Numbered from the stretch's first letter, positions 1 to 10,999 are shown. The stretch is DNA of 64,000 nt from Pisaster brevispinus (GCA_023634235.1 JAMKCF010000079.1:315001-379000); one strand, 5' to 3'. The notes: a model not told the origin generated them from the letters alone. Made by a program: numbers and translations.

Positions 1-655
1 CCCATCTCAAAAAGTCTGAAAGGTGCCAAGAGAAAAAAATTATAGACCACCATTTGAAATAATCAGGAGAGAAATGGATTCAGTTTTAATCACTCTCCTC
101 CAGAGAAATGTTTCCATCTGACAAACAGTCACAAGGCCAAGGAAGTAATGTTTACACTTTCTTGACATTTTCCTGCAAGTTGACCAACCATTTGAAGCCA
201 TCCCATGGTGGTGCAGATGCGAACAGAGCTGTACAACATTCACAGTGCAGATGCATTCACCACATGATATCTTGGTTCAGGCTGGAATAGTTTATTTACC
301 ATTCATAAATACCTGGGACAGTTTGTCCATTCTGATTGATCAAGAAGAGATCCAGAGAGATCACACGGCCGTGTTGAAAATTGTGATACAAACACAGTCA
401 GAGTGTTTAAACATAGACTTTCTAACAAATGAGGGGCGCTACCAGTGTGATTGTGCAGAGCACGCAAGTTTCATGACGCGAACTGAAGTTAAATACTTCT
501 TAGAGATCATCTATTAAGGCCGGTGCTGCAAGTTCAGCACTGAACTTCCATGATCTATGCTGGAGGCAACACCTCACCCGACGCCGTCGCAACAACCTGG
601 CAGAGAATCAGATCATCACACAGTGATGGGAGCCATGATCATGATGATGATGACT
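1..655. other. Unassigned sequence with a short open frame
   Basis: No recognisable gene was found here. The longest open frame, 245-517 on the plus strand (90 codons), contains no motif I can assign and has no obvious splice partners. A shorter plus-strand frame near 560-625 reads through an Arg-rich stretch (RRRRNNLAENQ) and ends before a GAT repeat at about 639-651. That could be the tail of a degraded mobile element, but this is a guess. Further DDX54 exons would be expected here on the minus strand if that gene were complete, and none was seen. Confidence 0.3.
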
Positions 656-800
656 TCTTAAGGCATTGCATGGTGAGGTATCAATGTAGACTCAGTTTGC
701 GGTAAACGCCATGTGTATATCTACTTCGCTGTGTAGATTTGTTCTATGAGAACTAGGTTCCAATCCTTAGCAGCGGGTACTGCAACAATTTAATAGATGT
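656..800 (+). repeat. Solo end of the foldback family
   Basis: This stretch shares the long terminal sequence of the foldback elements at 42676-43770 and 61151-61861. It runs from GGCATTGCATGGTGAGGTATC through CAGTTTGCGGTAAAC and ATGTGTATATCTAC to GAACTAGGTT. Only one end is present. It abuts the broken end of DDX54 exon 5 at about 843, so its insertion, or a deletion beside it, may have removed the rest of that exon. A weaker copy lies at 1166-1225. Confidence 0.6.
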
Positions 801-1223
801 TAAATGCAATTAATGACCTTACTGTTCTGAGCAGACGTTAAATTCTGCTTCGTCAAACACAACGTACTCAATGTACTTCAACTTCATCTCCATCTCAACC
901 AGAACGTGGAGCAGACTGATCATCAAGTTTGTCCCCACCGAGGATTACTTCCGCCTTCAGGGATGTGAAACGACCTAGCTGCCAAGATACACAAAGAAAT
1001 AAACCCATCATTTTCAAGCCGTAAATTGATGTTACTTCTGGCTTGAAATAGCTTTAAAACCCTAAACGGCAGGGAACAATTTCATTCAGCAATGGGAGAC
1101 TTTTGGGGACACTAGGTGGCAGCAGACTAACCAGGTAAACCCATTGTTCAGTAGGATTTGAAACTTTGCATGGTGGAAGTATAACTAAGAGAGGTTTGCG
1201 GTAACACCATGTGAAAATCTTTT

Positions 1224-1640
1224 TAGAGTAGTGTGTGTGTGTGTGCCTTCATATTCACTACCTTATGGAGACCGAGAACAAAACAGAAAAGGGAAAACAA
1301 AGGGTCTCCATAGGGAAATTCTAAAGACTGGATTGCTCCACAAGGAATTTTGTGTACAAAGTCTATGGGAGGTTCTTAACTACAGGGACAAAGGAAAGAA
1401 GAAAAGATGTCTCCACAAGGATGCAAAAACAGGAATATATGTGTGTGTGTGTGTGTGTGCCCTTACACATGCCAACTTACGGGGTATTTTTAACAGTAGA
1501 ACAATGCTACCCCACAAGGTTTTCTTTGTTCAAGTGGTACCCCACAGAGGATTTCTTTAGAAAAGGGAATAATAGAACAATGAAAGTACCCCGTAACTGC
1601 CAAGGTTGGGTGTGTGTATGTGTGTTGGAGACAATCAGAG
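1224..1640. repeat. GT microsatellites flanking a dispersed repeat
   Basis: Three (GT)n runs (about 1230-1243, 1440-1458 and 1610-1624) surround a block at 1253-1430. That block has a clear second copy at 25069-25246 (shared words: CTTATGGAGACC, GGGAAAACAAA, TCTCCACAAGGATGC). The second copy also adjoins a CA-type microsatellite. The block lies in a DDX54 intron. The encoded frames are shadows with no domain. Confidence 0.6.
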
Positions 1641-2796
1641 CAAAAAGGAAAATAAACAAAACCCTAGAAGTTACCTTTTTTGAAAACTTCAAAGTCTGAA
1701 GCGGAAGCTCTCTGGTAGGAGAGAGGATGAGGGCTCTTGCTCCGGACTTTGCCGACCTCTGATGGAGTCTCTCAAACATGGGCAGGAGGAAAGCCGCCGT
1801 TTTACCACTGCCTGTCCTTGCCATGGCAACAACATCTTTACCCTCCATAATCACCGGGATACACTGAAACATTCAACAAAGTATGTCAATCAAACGATGC
1901 CAACTTAAAGGTATTATACAGGATTGGTAAGGATAAGTTTCATTTCAGTCTGAAAGCTTACTGATTAGGATAAATAGATAGATAGATCAAAATGGTTTAA
2001 TTAACCCAAAAAAGGCTAATTTATACTTAATAAAAACTTAAGAACCTTTAGGGGAGGTATGAAGACATCAAACAATACAACTAAAAATAAAAAAAATTAA
2101 CATCAAGAAAATGTAAAGAAAGGTCAATAAAAACTTAAGCAGCAATGAATAAACAAATTATTGTGTGTACGTATACGGAACAAATTTAAAATGGAGAAAC
2201 ATGAAGTTCATAAGCATTTTTATCTGTGAAATATTTCCCTCTGAAATGAAGTCATATTCATGAAAACTGTATCTGAAAACCTAAAAATACTTCACAGCTG
2301 ATTTCAGTTATTTCACAACCAAAATTAAGGACAATGTGTTTACAAGCTGGAAGTTGTGAGTGGTTTTTCATTATTTTCTCCTGACTCACACAATGGATTA
2401 AGCCCAAATTGTCACAGGTTCGTTGTTTCATGTACATGTACACAGATTATCACACAAAACTTGAGCACTGTCTGTGACTATTTTGTCAGGTCAACCAGCT
2501 CTGTATAATACATTGATGTACCTTTACCAAGTATTTTTGCTGATTTTCTTTATAATGAAAACCTACTACACACTGACTGTAAAATGTCATCCATTGTGGT
2601 TTGGAATGATAAATAAACTACACCAGACTGAATTATGATATCATGCAATGAATGGTTGTACACAGTACACAGTCAACCCTCCTACTGTCTGACCATTTTG
2701 ATATCGTCCACTGCGGTTTGGAAAGATAGATGGCTGATGCACTACATGTATGCCAGCCTCCAGCATGATATCTTGTGATGAATTCATTTACAATAA

Positions 2797-3049
2797 TTTG
2801 GGACTGAACAAAGAAAAATTGACTAGGGGCTCAGGCCTTGAACCTGTGACCTCTGAATTAATGTGTCGGCGCTCGACCAACTGAGCTACGTAGCCCTGAT
2901 ATTGGTGGTCTCCCTATTTGGACAATATCTTTGTTCAGGGGTGCCAGTCAGAGGCCATTCAACCTGTAACTGCTGTAAAGCTAGGGATCACACCCAAATT
3001 TCAATGCAACCTTGGAAGCTGCAGGAGAGGGATCACCTTAAGGGGATGA
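2797..3049 (-). mobile_element. tRNA-derived SINE, copy 1
   Basis: On the minus strand this copy contains a tRNA-like head (TAGCTCAGTTGGTCGAGC as the A-box region, GGTTCAAGGC as the B-box region), a TTTTTCTTTGTTCAG tail, and an upstream arm running from CCTTAAGG through TGGCACCCC. It aligns with copies at 4232-4489, 10866-10999, 11672-11752 and 25927-26060. It starts about 4-5 bp inside the intron after DDX54 exon 3, so it sits almost on the 5' splice site of that exon. Confidence 0.75.
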
Positions 3050-4114
3050 CTAACCTTTCTCAGGATTGGTGTTGGAATCTTGTAACCTTTCTTCATAATT
3101 CCGTTAAACACTGGATTACTTAAACCTACAAAGACACAAATCAGCTCCAACAATTAATATTTGACCTCTTATCACAAAATGTGGATAAGACCCTAACTGA
3201 ATAGGTTGCTACAGCTACGGCTACGACTGTTGCTAAGTGTTCTGCTAAAAACGCCCTCTACTTCAATGCATGATGACGCTGCAATCCAGCCTTAGCCGTA
3301 TCAGTAGCCCATAATTTGTTTGTTGACAAAGTTTGTTGACAAAATCCACACTATGAATCGTTTCTCAGATTTCTGAGGGTTGGTGTCTGTTCACGAATGC
3401 TGCAGCAAGAGATGCGATTAGTAGTTGGTACCCGCTGTCACCTTGCTAAACAAGGATGGATTCGACATCATCACAGTACAAATACAGTGACATTTTTTTT
3501 ATTTTTTTATTTCTAAGCAAATAGACACTGTGTTCAGCTGAAAATTTCACATGTAACTTTTATTGTATCTTTCGTTAAAATGTTGCCTGTAAATTAGCAT
3601 TACGATGACAAAAACCAATCAGTGACCCTACATTTAAAGAAAGAAATGTCTCACCCATTGACTGGAAACCTTCAGACTTCTTCTTCCTGTTCATCTGTTT
3701 AACAAGTTCTCTTGTATCGAGCTCTGCATCTGAAGTGTAACCGTCTAGCTTGGGAAAACCAATGGACACTCTTCCAGGCTGGGGGGGGGGGTAAGAACAA
3801 GAATTTGAATTCTCTACTGTTGACTAGTGTTGTACACAATTATGATATTTTGAGTTTCACTGAAAAACTAAATAGTTTGTACATAGAACATGCTGTCCAT
3901 TGGCAGTTTTTCAATTATTGTAACTTTGGTAAACTGTGTATGTATCAGCAGCAACTTGTATGACATGAGCATGTATGATGTACATGTACTGTAGCCAAAC
4001 TTGTTGGACTGTTGCTATGGCTCTCTTTTAACTTTGGTATTATCATAGTCACCATTACAACTATGAGTATGACAAGACCTATGTTAAAAAGAGCCATAAC
4101 ACTCTTGGAAACCA

Positions 4115-5445
4115 GTCATCTCGCCCCCCAGAAAAGTCGCCCACTACAAAGTCGACCCCTAGCAAAGTCGTAAAATGATAGAGTCGCCCACCGAAAAAGT
4201 CGCCCCCTACTTTATTCGCTACTTTATTGGGGTAATTTGGGTTTGAACAAAGAAAAATTGACTGGAGAGAGACTTGAACCAACGACCTCCGGATTAACGT
4301 ACCAGCGCTCTACCAACTGAGCTATCCAGCCCTATGTTGGCGGTCTCCCTATAAGTCAATATCTTTGTTCGGGGTGCCAGTCAGAAGCCATGCAACTGTG
4401 AGCTGCCGTGCAGCCAGGGATCACACTCAAGTTTACGATACATCCTGGGAAGCGGCACCCATGGGATCACCTTAAGGGGATGTGACTTTTTAATAATAAA
4501 TATCAAGTAATAAGCCACAATGTTTTGGGGTGATAGGAAATGTGTATTTACTTTATTTACTTCTTTTGTTGTTTTCAGTCATCTTTCCAAGGAGTCCTGA
4601 AAGTACTTGTTGCCAGAACTAAGGGCCTTTGCTTTTGCATCCCCAAATTGTGTGTGATTGGCAGAAAGAAACGCTTCGCCCTATTGGCTAAAAATTGCTC
4701 AATTCATTACACTGATTGAGTGGTGGCCTTCAACAACCAGTTGACAAGCCAAGCCTGTTACAGAGAACAGACAGCTGAACAGATTGTTTCACTTATCAGA
4801 GGGTTAGATCCGTGTAGCTCTGTACTTATGTGCGCTGGTATACCAGATTTTGTGTACATTTGTATGCAAGGAAAACATTTCACAGCCCATAATTTCTTTT
4901 TTATACAACTCTGGGAACTAACCCCCCATCTAAGATATTTGTGGAATGGTCCTGTTTAGGATCTCCTGGATGATGAAATCCCTCGGGGCTTTTAAAGTGA
5001 TACAAAACAAGAAACATTTAAATTTTACCATCCAACGCCGGTAGACCCCCTCCCACAAAGGTTGCAATCAAATGTATTACTTGGTTTTGGTGTACGTGCT
5101 TGGAACATAGTTTATGTGTTGAAATTTTCATTAAATTGTGTACCTTTTTTAAACTTGTTTATTATTTACTTTTAAATAAGGGTAGGCACCCCATTGTTTT
5201 TTACCAACTTGTTAACAACTCTAGCAGATTAAACTTGGAGCCTCTCTTGGAAGCTAAAGCAAAGCCTTCATGAAAGACTTGAAACATAACTTGAAACGTC
5301 AGGCCTAAAAGAAAAAGAAAATTGGCACAGTCACTTTGTAAAATGACTTTATCACTCAAACTTTTACACGGGGCAGCTTTGTCGGGGGCGACTCTGTCGT
5401 CAGGGGGTGGCTTTGCTAGGGGCGACTTAGGCCATAGCTACCTAA
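4115..5445. mobile_element. Candidate element with AAGTCGCCCC-rich inverted ends
   Basis: The left end (4115-4215) is a run of degenerate AAAGTCGCCC motifs. The right end (5360-5445) carries the same motifs in inverted orientation, including AAGTCGCCCCTAGCAAAG when read on the minus strand. A SINE (4232-4489) is nested inside. No transposase frame was seen between the ends, and I could not define a target-site duplication. It lies in the first DDX54 intron. Confidence 0.45.
4232..4489 (-). mobile_element. tRNA-derived SINE, copy 2 (most complete)
   Basis: The minus strand reads GGATAGCTCAGTTGGTAGAG (tRNA D-arm/A box) then TCGTTGGTTCAAGTC (B box), followed by TTTTTCTTTGTTCAAACCC. About 150 bp upstream of the tRNA head (CCTTAAGGTGATCCCA to GGCACCCCGAAC) is shared with copy 1, so the family has a conserved leader as well as a tail. 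Confidence 0.8.
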
Positions 5446-6334
5446 TGTCATGAACATTTGACATCCACTGTTCAGTCATTAATTGCAAGTATATATCTCT
5501 TCAACAAATTGTTGACACCTTCCATCGAACTACAGAAGCTGTTAAAAACATTTTTTAAAGGAGTACAGCGCCCCAGTTAGCCGGCCCGGTATGCCTGGGG
5601 TCCTTTTTTAAAATACTATTTTAGTATTTTTATTATAATAAAAGTGAAAGCTGGTTAAAAACGGGTTAGCTTAATACGATTGTTCTTAATCTTACACATA
5701 TGTACACTGCCTAAATACTAGTTATGTATATGACCACTGGTCATTGAAGGAAAAAGTAATAAATAGTACCCAGTGCTGGTGATATCATTTTACCTGTCTC
5801 TCTGTGGGAGCAACCGGCGAGTCCGTCTCCATATCCGACTCCATTCCTGATTCCATTCCACTGTCATCAATTTGTTTTGGTTTAACGTCGGTGTCTTTCT
5901 TTCCATTGGTTTCATACCGCCTGGCAGACCTGCCTTTATTCTGTTTGCCCATGACTTATTACAGCAATACTTTATGCTTAACGTGTATTTAATGTCAATA
6001 AAGGATTCCAGACGGATCATTATAAATTTTTAAAGTTGAAAATCTACGGCAGGTTTTCAGTCGATCTGCGGTCTGTGATTCCATCTACAAAGGCCCACAC
6101 AGACCAGACTGGAGTCGGCACTACATTTAGTGCCAGCACAAAATTTCAAAAAACCTTGTTAACGACCGTCATTGACAGTGCGAACGTAACCCTGAACCTG
6201 TAAAATCGTCAAATCTGAAATTGTTTCTACTCGCATGTCTTTCGTACATCCCAAATCATAATCCATATGCGTCCCGATTAAATAATTGTTTAATAAAATA
6301 CATGAAGCTGTTCGGGATTTGAAATTTTTTGTTA

Positions 6335-6765
6335 AAGCCTGGTAATTCCAGTCCACCGTTTCGAAAATACCCACATTAGAATATGTTCGAAACGCAGGCT
6401 TACCCTTTTCAGGCTTTGGAAAAGCTAAAAGCCTGGTAATTACAGTCCGCCGTTTCGAAAATACCCTGGTGGGTATTTTCGAAACGCAGGCTTTCCTTCT
6501 TCAGGCTTTGTGAAAAACCTAAGAGCCTGGACATTCTGATCCCATATCGGGTATTTTCGAAACGCAGGCTTTTCCTCTTCAAGCTTTGAAAGACCTAAAA
6601 ACCTGGTAATTCGTCCGCTGTTTCGAAAATACGCACAGTAGGGTATTTTCGAAACGCAGGCTTTCCCTGTTTAGGCATAGAAAAACAAATTTAACTTGTT
6701 TATTCCAGTCCGCCGTTTTAAAAATACCAAGTTAGGGATTTTTTCAAAATGCAGGCTTTCTCTCG
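6335..6765. repeat. About 88-bp tandem repeat with TTCGAAAA hairpins, 5 units
   Basis: Five degenerate units begin near 6335, 6421, 6511, 6589 and 6681. Each carries GCCTGGTAATT, an inverted repeat built on CGTTTCGAAAATACCC, and GCAGGCTTTCC. In unit 2 the arms at 6451-6466 and 6471-6486 are perfect 16-bp inverted repeats around a 4-base loop. No coding potential is evident. Confidence 0.75.
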
Positions 6766-7464
6766 GGGAAAAAATCTGTACTCTGTACTGTGTATGCTGT
6801 TTGGAAAATAAGAACCTTGAAGAGGTAGAATTTAAATGAGCCAACAACAATCGTGCAGAGCCAGCCAGCGAAAGAGCCGAGACATCATCAAAAAGACATA
6901 AGACTTCAGAGAGCATAGAGTTCCTTGTTCCTATGGTCAGAGCATAGAGCAAGGAACAGCAGAGAAACCCCCAGCAAAATAGTGTTTAACATTTAAATAT
7001 ATATCTCATCGCATTCTTTAAAACGATTGCTTATAAGTTACAATAATATCGAAATTTAGAATGAGATCTTACTACATTTAGTTTACAAACTTGCTTTTTG
7101 TGAGGAGTCTTTGTTTATGATGAAGTAGACCAGACTGAAGTCAGCACCAACTTTAGTGCCGGCACCAAATTTGGTGCTGGCACCAAATTTTTAAAACCCT
7201 TGTCAACGACCGTCTTTGACAGAGCGAACGGAATACTGAATTCCCAACTAATTAAACTAGTGCATAAAAAAAACCCGTGTGCAAATTTACTGTAAGAAAT
7301 ACACCATTTTCACTTGAAAAGTAGTCATTAAAAAATCTTCCGATAACCCCCCTCTTACATAAGGGTTAGGGTTAAGGTCTGTCGGAATTAGAGTACAGCG
7401 GTGTGGGGGGGGGGCACAATCCCCCTTCAACTGTCTGTTAGCATGAGTGAGTGTACTAGACCTG

Positions 7465-7625
7465 ATGCACATGACGTCATTCGAGATGGGCTCCCTCGCC
7501 TAGAGGTCAAATGGAGGTTGTTCATTGGTCAATCCTGAGCACCACGCGTACAAAACTGTGCATTTCCATTGTTTCGTCATCGGTTTACCTCTGAATGGCG
7601 GCTGTATGATGCCGATGCAAAAGGT
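7465..7625. promoter_or_regulatory. Possible promoter-like segment
   Basis: Within 150 bp there is a CRE-like TGACGTCA (7472-7479), an inverted CCAAT box overlapping a forward one (ATTGGTCAAT, about 7523) and AATGGCGGC, which resembles a YY1 site (about 7596). No exon with a convincing donor follows on either strand, so this is only a cluster of motifs seen by eye. It could equally be the start of a decayed gene or chance. Confidence 0.25.
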
Positions 7626-8129
7626 CTATTAGCATATTTCATAGGAAGGGCTCAATAGTGTCAAGTGCCTAGTTTAAGGAAGTGCCTAGCTCAAGGACAC
7701 TCACTTAACAAGTGACCTTGAATCGAACCCACACTCCATTGGTTCAGACATATAAACACGCCTCTTTGGTACGAAGATAAATTAATCAAATATGATAAGA
7801 AACGGGGCAATTTGTGAACTTTTTTTTTTAATTACAGTGCTGTGTTTAATGAATAAAGTTGGAATGTGTCAACAGCTAAAAAGCAAAACCATGTATAAAT
7901 TGAATCATAGTATAACATCGGGATAACAAACCTTTAAAAAAATTATAAATTTACAAATAAGTAGAGTTCGTGAAAAGCCTTAAAATTACAAGTTAATACC
8001 TGAATTAACTAAGTCATACACAGAATCTGAGTAAAAAGCAGGACAGCTAGACTGTTACCACCAAAATAAAACACCAATTCTTAAGGTTTGTTGAAATACA
8101 GAAAGAAGATGTGCATGCCAGGAGTTAAG

Positions 8130-8535
8130 ACTGGTTCATACTTCCAAATGTTTGCGTCAGAACTCTGTTTTCGCTGCAAACGTTTTGCAAGAGCTCAACT
8201 CTTGAGAAATCGTTTTCACAGAAAGTATGAGCCGGGCTTTTCATAGAGGCCACAAAGCGTGAGGCCTTCAGTGTTGCCCTGGTCTTGGCCTTGATGCCTA
8301 ACAATTTCCAATAGACTTTATTATTGTTGGGAATGCCCTTTGCAAAATGAAAATGGCCGTGCTCATTTCAAGGTAGAATTCCAGATCTTGATTTCACAAA
8401 GTACTTAGATTCATCTTAAGATGTTTTGACAAGAATTACAGTAAAGTGATTTGTTTTACGACACTTTGCTTGGCAACTGAGATTGATACACAGTTAAGAT
8501 CAATCTTAGCTTATTGTGAAACCTGCTCCAGGCCT
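8130..8535. mobile_element. Two short inverted-repeat (MITE-like) elements
   Basis: At 8130-8245 the ends GACTGGTTCATACTTCC and AAAGTATGAGCCGG are inverted copies. A related left end occurs at about 26105-26125 (AGACCGGTTCATACTTCC). At 8385-8530 the ends GATTTCACAAAG and TTATTGTGAAACC are inverted around AGATTCATCTTAAG and related words. Neither codes for protein. Confidence 0.45.
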
Positions 8536-8860
8536 TGATGTGTCACCCTAACAGTCTATATGTTATAACCATTGAATATATTTATATATAGTCTATATAT
8601 AGTCTGACATATTATAACCAATTAAAATGACACTGTTGATTTGTCAAAATGTTGTCAAATAGCTACAAAAGAAATTGTGTTTTGCTAAAAGCAACTGAAA
8701 AAGTACTGGTGAACATATGAGCTCAAACTCCTCGGTTAAGTTTAAACTTCATACTTTTTGGACAATTGTAGTCACAAAACAGTTATTAAGAATATATTAC
8801 ACAAGTTGTATACAAAGGTGTGTGTCAATCAATATGACTAGTGCTGGAGGGCTCCCCCTC

Positions 8861-9006
8861 GGGGGGGGGGGGGGGCACTGTGCCTCAGACTCGGGCAACA
8901 TGGACTCGCCTACAGCACTGAATACTGCAAAAAAAGTAGTCAATAGTTGTTAATGTTTTCGGTTCCAATGATGGATAGACATCCCCCCTATCCCCCCCCC
9001 CCCCCC
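8861..9006. repeat. G15 tract and C15 tract 116 bp apart
   Basis: Fifteen consecutive G lie at 8861-8875 and fifteen consecutive C at 8992-9006 on the same strand. The two tracts are fully complementary. Slippage in either homopolymer may make the exact lengths unreliable. Confidence 0.85.
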
Positions 9007-9108
9007 ACACACAACCTCCTGTTGTCCCTCTTTAGTTTTATACACACTTTCCAACTGGGGATCTTTACCCAAGCAGGAACCCTATTGTCCTCTTTTGTTA
9101 TAGGTCCC

Positions 9109-9520
9109 CAGGGCTCAAAATTAACACTAGAACGCAGGCCCCAGGCCAGTGATTTAAGCTTTGTGGGACAGTAAATTAATGACCGGGCAGGTCCCGCAGT
9201 CTTGTGTTTTTCAATTGAATAATTATTGATACTACACTGTGGATTATCTTCTTTTTTTTAAAAGTAATGTTCAAATGTTGACTTTGAGGCTGATAAATAT
9301 GTTTCACTGCTGTTGAGTATTGAAAATTACTTACCTAGATAAAAAGACAAATGAGATAAATTTTCTCACAGTGTCTGTTCAAATAAAAACAGTTTAAACT
9401 GTGAAAATAACTTTTTTTCTCGATTTTGTTCTGGACTTGTAAACAAATTTCTAGTCCAGTAAAAGTTTTGAGGTACAAGCCCCGCAGTGTTTAGGGTTTT
9501 CTTCTCAAACTCAAGCCCTG
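9109..9520. mobile_element. hAT-like MITE family with CAGGGCTYGA ends
   Basis: The element starts CAGGGCTCAAAATTAACAC and ends with the inverse of CAGGGCTTGAGTTTGAG, a typical short hAT-type terminal repeat. Flanks are TAGGTCCC and GTCCCTAG, which share only five bases, so the duplication is unclear. Internal words (GGCCAGTAATTT, CAGTAAACTAATGACCAGA, CAAGCCCTGCA) recur at 20645-20890 and in every unit of the 49.6-57.2 kb array, which shows one family seeded in all three places. Confidence 0.55.
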
Positions 9521-9757
9521 GTCCCTAGTTTGAATGTGAATACCTACCAACACACACACACACAAGCCCTCTACTTTGTTCTTGAGGGCAACACAGTTCT
9601 TCCTCTGTAAAAAAGGGCACCTCTATGAGAGAAATGAACAATTTGTACAAGAATATTTCAAGATCCACCAAGGCAAAAACCAGGGCATGGAGGTAATCAC
9701 CCTTAAATTGTAACTGAATACTTCTTTCATAACTGGGCATTTACCACTTGCCAAGGG

Positions 9758-10178
9758 CCCAATTTCACGGTGCCTCTTTCTACAGAATTCCATGCTTACA
9801 GTGCTTAAAGATGGGCAATTTGTTAATGGTAAGCAGAGTTTCGAAACTGGGTCCTGTTGTTGATGGAATGGTTGAATTATATTAACCCATGAATTGACCC
9901 CTTTCTACCAATATCACACATGGTTACTGTTGGCCATGCTCACATTTTGGGAGTCAAAATGGAAGTAAAAATGTGCGGTAAGCATGTAAACGCCCTGTCG
10001 CCTGGGCCAAATTTTATAGAGCTGCTTAAGCGCAAAAAGTAGCTAAGAATAATAACATCATGCTTACAAGAATAAGGTGATCAGCCAAAATAGCATTCCA
10101 CATGTACCATTTATGACTGGGGGTATCCTGCTTCTTTTTGCTTAGCAGAAAATCAAGCAGCTTTATTAAATTGGCCCT
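9758..10178. mobile_element. GGGCCAATTT-type MITEs, two copies
   Basis: At 10003-10178 the ends CTGGGCCAAATTTTATAGAG and the inverse of CCAGGGCCAATTTAATAAAG enclose paired GCTGCTTAAGC and GCTTAGCAG words. A degraded relative occupies about 9758-9852 (AGGGCCCAATTTCACGG to GAAACTGGGTCC). Further relatives lie at 33181-33345 and 40937-41188. None has an open frame of note. Confidence 0.6.
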
Positions 10179-10273
10179 GGAATTGGCACTACACTATACA
10201 CTGTAGAACACAAGGACATTGACACCCAGAATGGAGCAACCAAGATGATTGTGATAATGACATCAGGTGAATT

Positions 10274-10660
10274 GGTTTAGTGGTGTTAAACCATGTGTGG
10301 TCGTCCCTTGTTAGTTTACTCTCGTTGGTAAACTGAAACCGGCCCACTTGACATGGTTTAGTGGTGTTAAACCATGTGTGATCGTCCCTAGTTAGTTTAC
10401 TCTCATTGGTAAACTGAAACCGGCCCACTTGACATGGTTTAGTGGTGTTAAACCATGTGTGATCGTCCCTAGTTAGTTTACTCTCGTTGGTAAACTGAAA
10501 CCGGCCCACTTGGCATGGTTTAGTGGTGTTAAACCATGTGTGATCGTCCCTAGTTAGTTTACTCTCGATGGTAAACTGAAACCATCCAACGTTACATGGT
10601 TTAGTGGTGTTAAACAATGTGTGTGTGATCGTCCCTAGTTAGTTTACACAAGCTGACCTA
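10274..10660. repeat. 81-bp minisatellite, about 4.8 copies, two hairpins per unit
   Basis: GGTTTAGTGGTGTTAAACC recurs at 10274, 10355, 10436, 10517 and 10598, an exact 81-bp period. Each unit contains two inverted repeats: GGTTTA/TAAACC, and AGTTTAC/GTAAACT around an 8-base loop. Because 81 is divisible by 3, the minus strand stays open for 142 codons as a 27-residue repeat. I treat that as a by-product of the period and not as a gene. Confidence 0.85.
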
Positions 10661-10865
10661 GGCAAGGTTAGTTTTTAACAACCTGCCCAACAGGACAGCA
10701 ACAACACTTTAAATTGTTATGGTGTGACGTGGTTTTACCTAAACATTTTTAACCAGTTAAACTTACATTTCAGGTCATAAACAATCCAAACACCAACATT
10801 TTCCCCACCCCCGATCCTCTGTTTTGAAAAGTCCACACACAAAATTACACTCATTACTCTATTTA

Positions 10866-10999
10866 AATAATTTGGGTTTGAACAAAGAAAAATTAAATGG
10901 AACGGGACTTGAACCAACGACCTCCGGATTAACGTACCGGCGCTCTACCAACTGAGCTATCCAGCACTATGTTGGCGGTCTCCCTATTAGTCAATATCT
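10866..10999 (-). mobile_element. tRNA-derived SINE, copy 3 (truncated)
   Basis: This copy has the same tRNA-like head and TTTTTCTTTGTTC tail as copy 2 on the minus strand, but it is cut off just upstream of the tRNA head at about AGTCAATATCTT. The leader arm is missing. Confidence 0.75.

Larger units (their letters stand above)
843..5952 (-). pseudogene. DDX54: DDX54-like DEAD-box RNA helicase, 5' exons, damaged
   Basis: DDX54 is a nuclear/nucleolar DEAD-box ATP-dependent RNA helicase and transcription co-regulator. Five exons on the minus strand match its N-terminal half in order: exon 1 5794-5952 (starts MGKQNKGRSARR, Ser/Glu-rich), exon 2 3655-3778 (ends NRKKKSEGFQSM), exon 3 3055-3125 ([15 protein letters not shown]), exon 4 1675-1863 (motif I ARTGSGKT, then [13 protein letters not shown]), exon 5 about 843-978. 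Exons 1-4 join in frame with GT/AG sites and total 53, 41+, 23+ and 63 codons. There is damage. The Q-motif glutamine reads Leu (TPILRK). Motif Ia reads PTRELPLQ, with Pro for the usual Ala. In exon 5 the frame runs LGRFTSLKAEVILGGDKLDDQ, then loses about 50 nt that would encode the TPGR motif, and resumes in another frame (LLHVLVEMEMKLKYIEY). It ends at DEA, losing the rest of the DEAD box. No later exons follow in the window. I read it as a truncated, unprocessed pseudogene. Exons 1-4 taken alone could pass for a functional 5' end. Confidence 0.85.

Noticed and set aside
108..517. Receptor-like exon in the 90-codon frame
   Set aside because: No motif, no splice partner and no neighbouring exons. 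Resemblance to any family was only impressionistic.
10189..10617. 142-codon frame with a 27-residue repeat
   Set aside because: The 81-bp period is divisible by three, so one stop-free unit makes the whole array open. No splice or start context supports a gene.
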